The position numbers were made by a program, and so were the translations under genes. A stretch of DNA of 64,000 nucleotides from Bacillota bacterium (GTDB lineage Bacteria; Bacillota; Clostridia; Lachnospirales; Lachnospiraceae), in the NCBI GenBank assembly GCA_023423045.1, contig JAFAGA010000056.1:9544-73543 (forward strand). Direction: 5' to 3'. Below the pieces are notes generated by a model. It was not told where the DNA came from and ran no database searches. It saw only the letters and a program-made list of their open reading frames with translations. Of this stretch, positions 62,693 through 64,000 are shown piece by piece. Within the stretch, counting starts at the first letter, position 1, and each line of letters opens with the position of its first letter.

Positions 62693-64000
62693 TATGAGTC
62701 AAAGGAATATTCCCTTTTCAAATCAAATGAACCGGAAGGCGCATTTCTCCGACATAAATCCCTATCTGAGTCCTCGTATCTATCCTGCGGATATGGGAAC
62801 TCAGAGTCTGGGCCGCCTTAAAGTCCGTGCCGCCACCGGCAGCTTGTCCCCTGTCTCTAATGCAAGGGTTACCGTCGCCTCCGTCGCATCTCCCGAAACC
62901 ATCCTGGAGGAGCTGACCACCGATGCTTCCGGACTGACACCGGAGGTTGCCTTACCCGCTCCTTCTCCGGATTATAGTCAGGAGCCGTCCACCGGACAGC
63001 CCTATTCCGAATATACCATCCAGGTATCATCCCCTGACTATGTCCCGGTGACAGTGCAGAATGCAGAAATCTTCCCGGATACTCTGGCGCTCCAGGAGAC
63101 AGTCATGACCGTCGACCCCGCAAGGGTTGCGGCGCTCTATGTCATTCCTCCCCACACGCTGTACGGAGATTATCCTCCCAAAATCGCTGAGAGCGAGATC
63201 AAGGATACACAGGAAAGCGGAGAAATTGTACTCAGCAATGTTGTCATTCCTGAATTCGTTGTTGTCCATGACGGACCGCCCACGGATTCTACGGCAGCCA
63301 ACCATTATGTCCGCTTTCGGGATTATATCAAGAATGTTGCCTCCAGTGAAATTTATGCCACCTGGCCGGAACAAACCCTGATGGCTAATATCCTTGCCAT
63401 CCTCTCCTTCACCTTGAATCGGGTCTATACGGAATGGTACCGCAATCAGGGCTTTAATTTCACGATGACCTCCTCCACCGCCTTTGACCACAAATGGATT
63501 CCCGGACGTAATATCTATGAGAATATCGGCCTGATCGTTGACCGGATGTTCACCAACTATCTTTCCAGACCAAATGTGAAACAGCCTATTTTGACCCAAT
63601 ACTGCGACGGCAGAAATGTATCCTGCCCAAGCTGGATGACCCAATGGGGTTCCAAGAGCTTAGGTGACCAGGGAAAGAGCGCTATTGAAATTCTGAGAAA
63701 TTATTATGGAAACTCCATCTATATCAATACGGCAACCGAGGTTTCCGGTGTTCCTTCCTCCTGGCCGGGCTCCGACTTGGGTATCGGTGCTTCCGGAGGA
63801 AGTGTCAGAACACTTCAGGAGCAGCTCAACCGTATCTCGGATACCTATAGCATCATTCCCAAGGTCGCAGTGGACGGACAATACAATCAGCAGACAGCGG
63901 ATGCCGTACGGCTGTTCCAGCAGACCTTTGATCTTCCCCAGACCGGAATCGTGGATATGGCAACCTGGTACAAAATTTCAGCTATCTATGTTGCCGTATC
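62693..64000 (+). CDS. SpoIID-like/peptidoglycan-binding protein (copy 2, cut by window end)
   Basis: The ATG at 62693 (GAGG 8 bases upstream) opens a frame that runs off the window edge; the stop lies outside. The protein repeats the layout of copy 1: IYPADMGTQSLGRLKV, a beta domain, VVVHDGPP, NHYVRFRDYIKNVASSEIYATWPEQ with the same Glu, TQYCDGRNVSCPSWMTQWGS, and a C-terminal VDGQYNQQTADAVRLFQQ peptidoglycan-binding repeat. The SpoIID-like core is much more alike than the N-terminal domain, so this is an old tandem duplicate. The two genes are 60 bases apart on the same strand. Confidence 0.85.

Overview
The window looks like chromosomal DNA of a moderate-GC, endospore-forming anaerobic Clostridia member, most likely Lachnospiraceae (for example the Lachnoclostridium/Anaerocolumna group). 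This is inference from gene content: an alpha/beta-type small acid-soluble spore protein, SpoIID-like peptidoglycan proteins, a CotS-like kinase, AddA/AddB, a GH8 exo-oligoxylanase with xylB/xylR, DegV, a PAAT-type transporter, and strong AGGAGG ribosome sites throughout. Most genes are on the minus strand. I found no rRNA, tRNA, CRISPR array, prophage or insertion sequence.

Layout. 1-2260: tail of an ABC ATPase, its permease, a frameshifted minus-strand gene remnant and a small HMA-fold protein. 2357-6149 (-): purine operon purC-purF-purB. 6432-9926 (-): cell-surface pair, an acyltransferase and a GT2/CDP-glycerol transferase fusion. 10143-13460: an ion permease, a lipoprotein and an LCP-family cell-wall ligase. 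13461-16394: a terminal-inverted-repeat element, a promoter with a dyad, then two PLP sulfur enzymes. 16408-20457 (-): GH8 exo-oligoxylanase, Hsp33, a methyltransferase and a 5'-3' exonuclease preceded by a 42-bp perfect palindrome. 20604-23604 (-): XRE regulator, PLDc_N peptide, ABC ATPase and permease. 23898-26759: divergent xylB/xylR with a likely operator between them. 26749-36920 (-): HAD hydrolase, spore protein, and addB/addA interrupted by a gene for a large secreted protein. 37178-43471: small membrane protein, DegV, NAD synthetase and a three-gene ABC-2 exporter.

43691-49860 (-) is the most unusual block. It is one apparent seven-gene operon: a lipoprotein-permease-ATPase amino-acid-type importer, three glutathionyl-hydroquinone-reductase-like (GST superfamily) paralogs and a GNAT acetyltransferase, ending in a clear terminator. 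It suggests import and reductive processing of a thiol conjugate. 50290-54135: a two-component system (kinase, OmpR-type regulator) divergent from a secreted two-BIG2-domain protein. 54430-56302: a glyoxalase-fold enzyme, a CotS/APH-like kinase and a NUDIX hydrolase. 56511-60856 (-): carA-carB with two ArgR-type boxes upstream. 61328-64000 (+): two tandem diverged SpoIID-like/peptidoglycan-binding genes, the second cut by the window end.

Starts were chosen by ribosome-site spacing and often lie downstream of the longest open frame. All functional calls come from motif recognition by eye; no database search was run.
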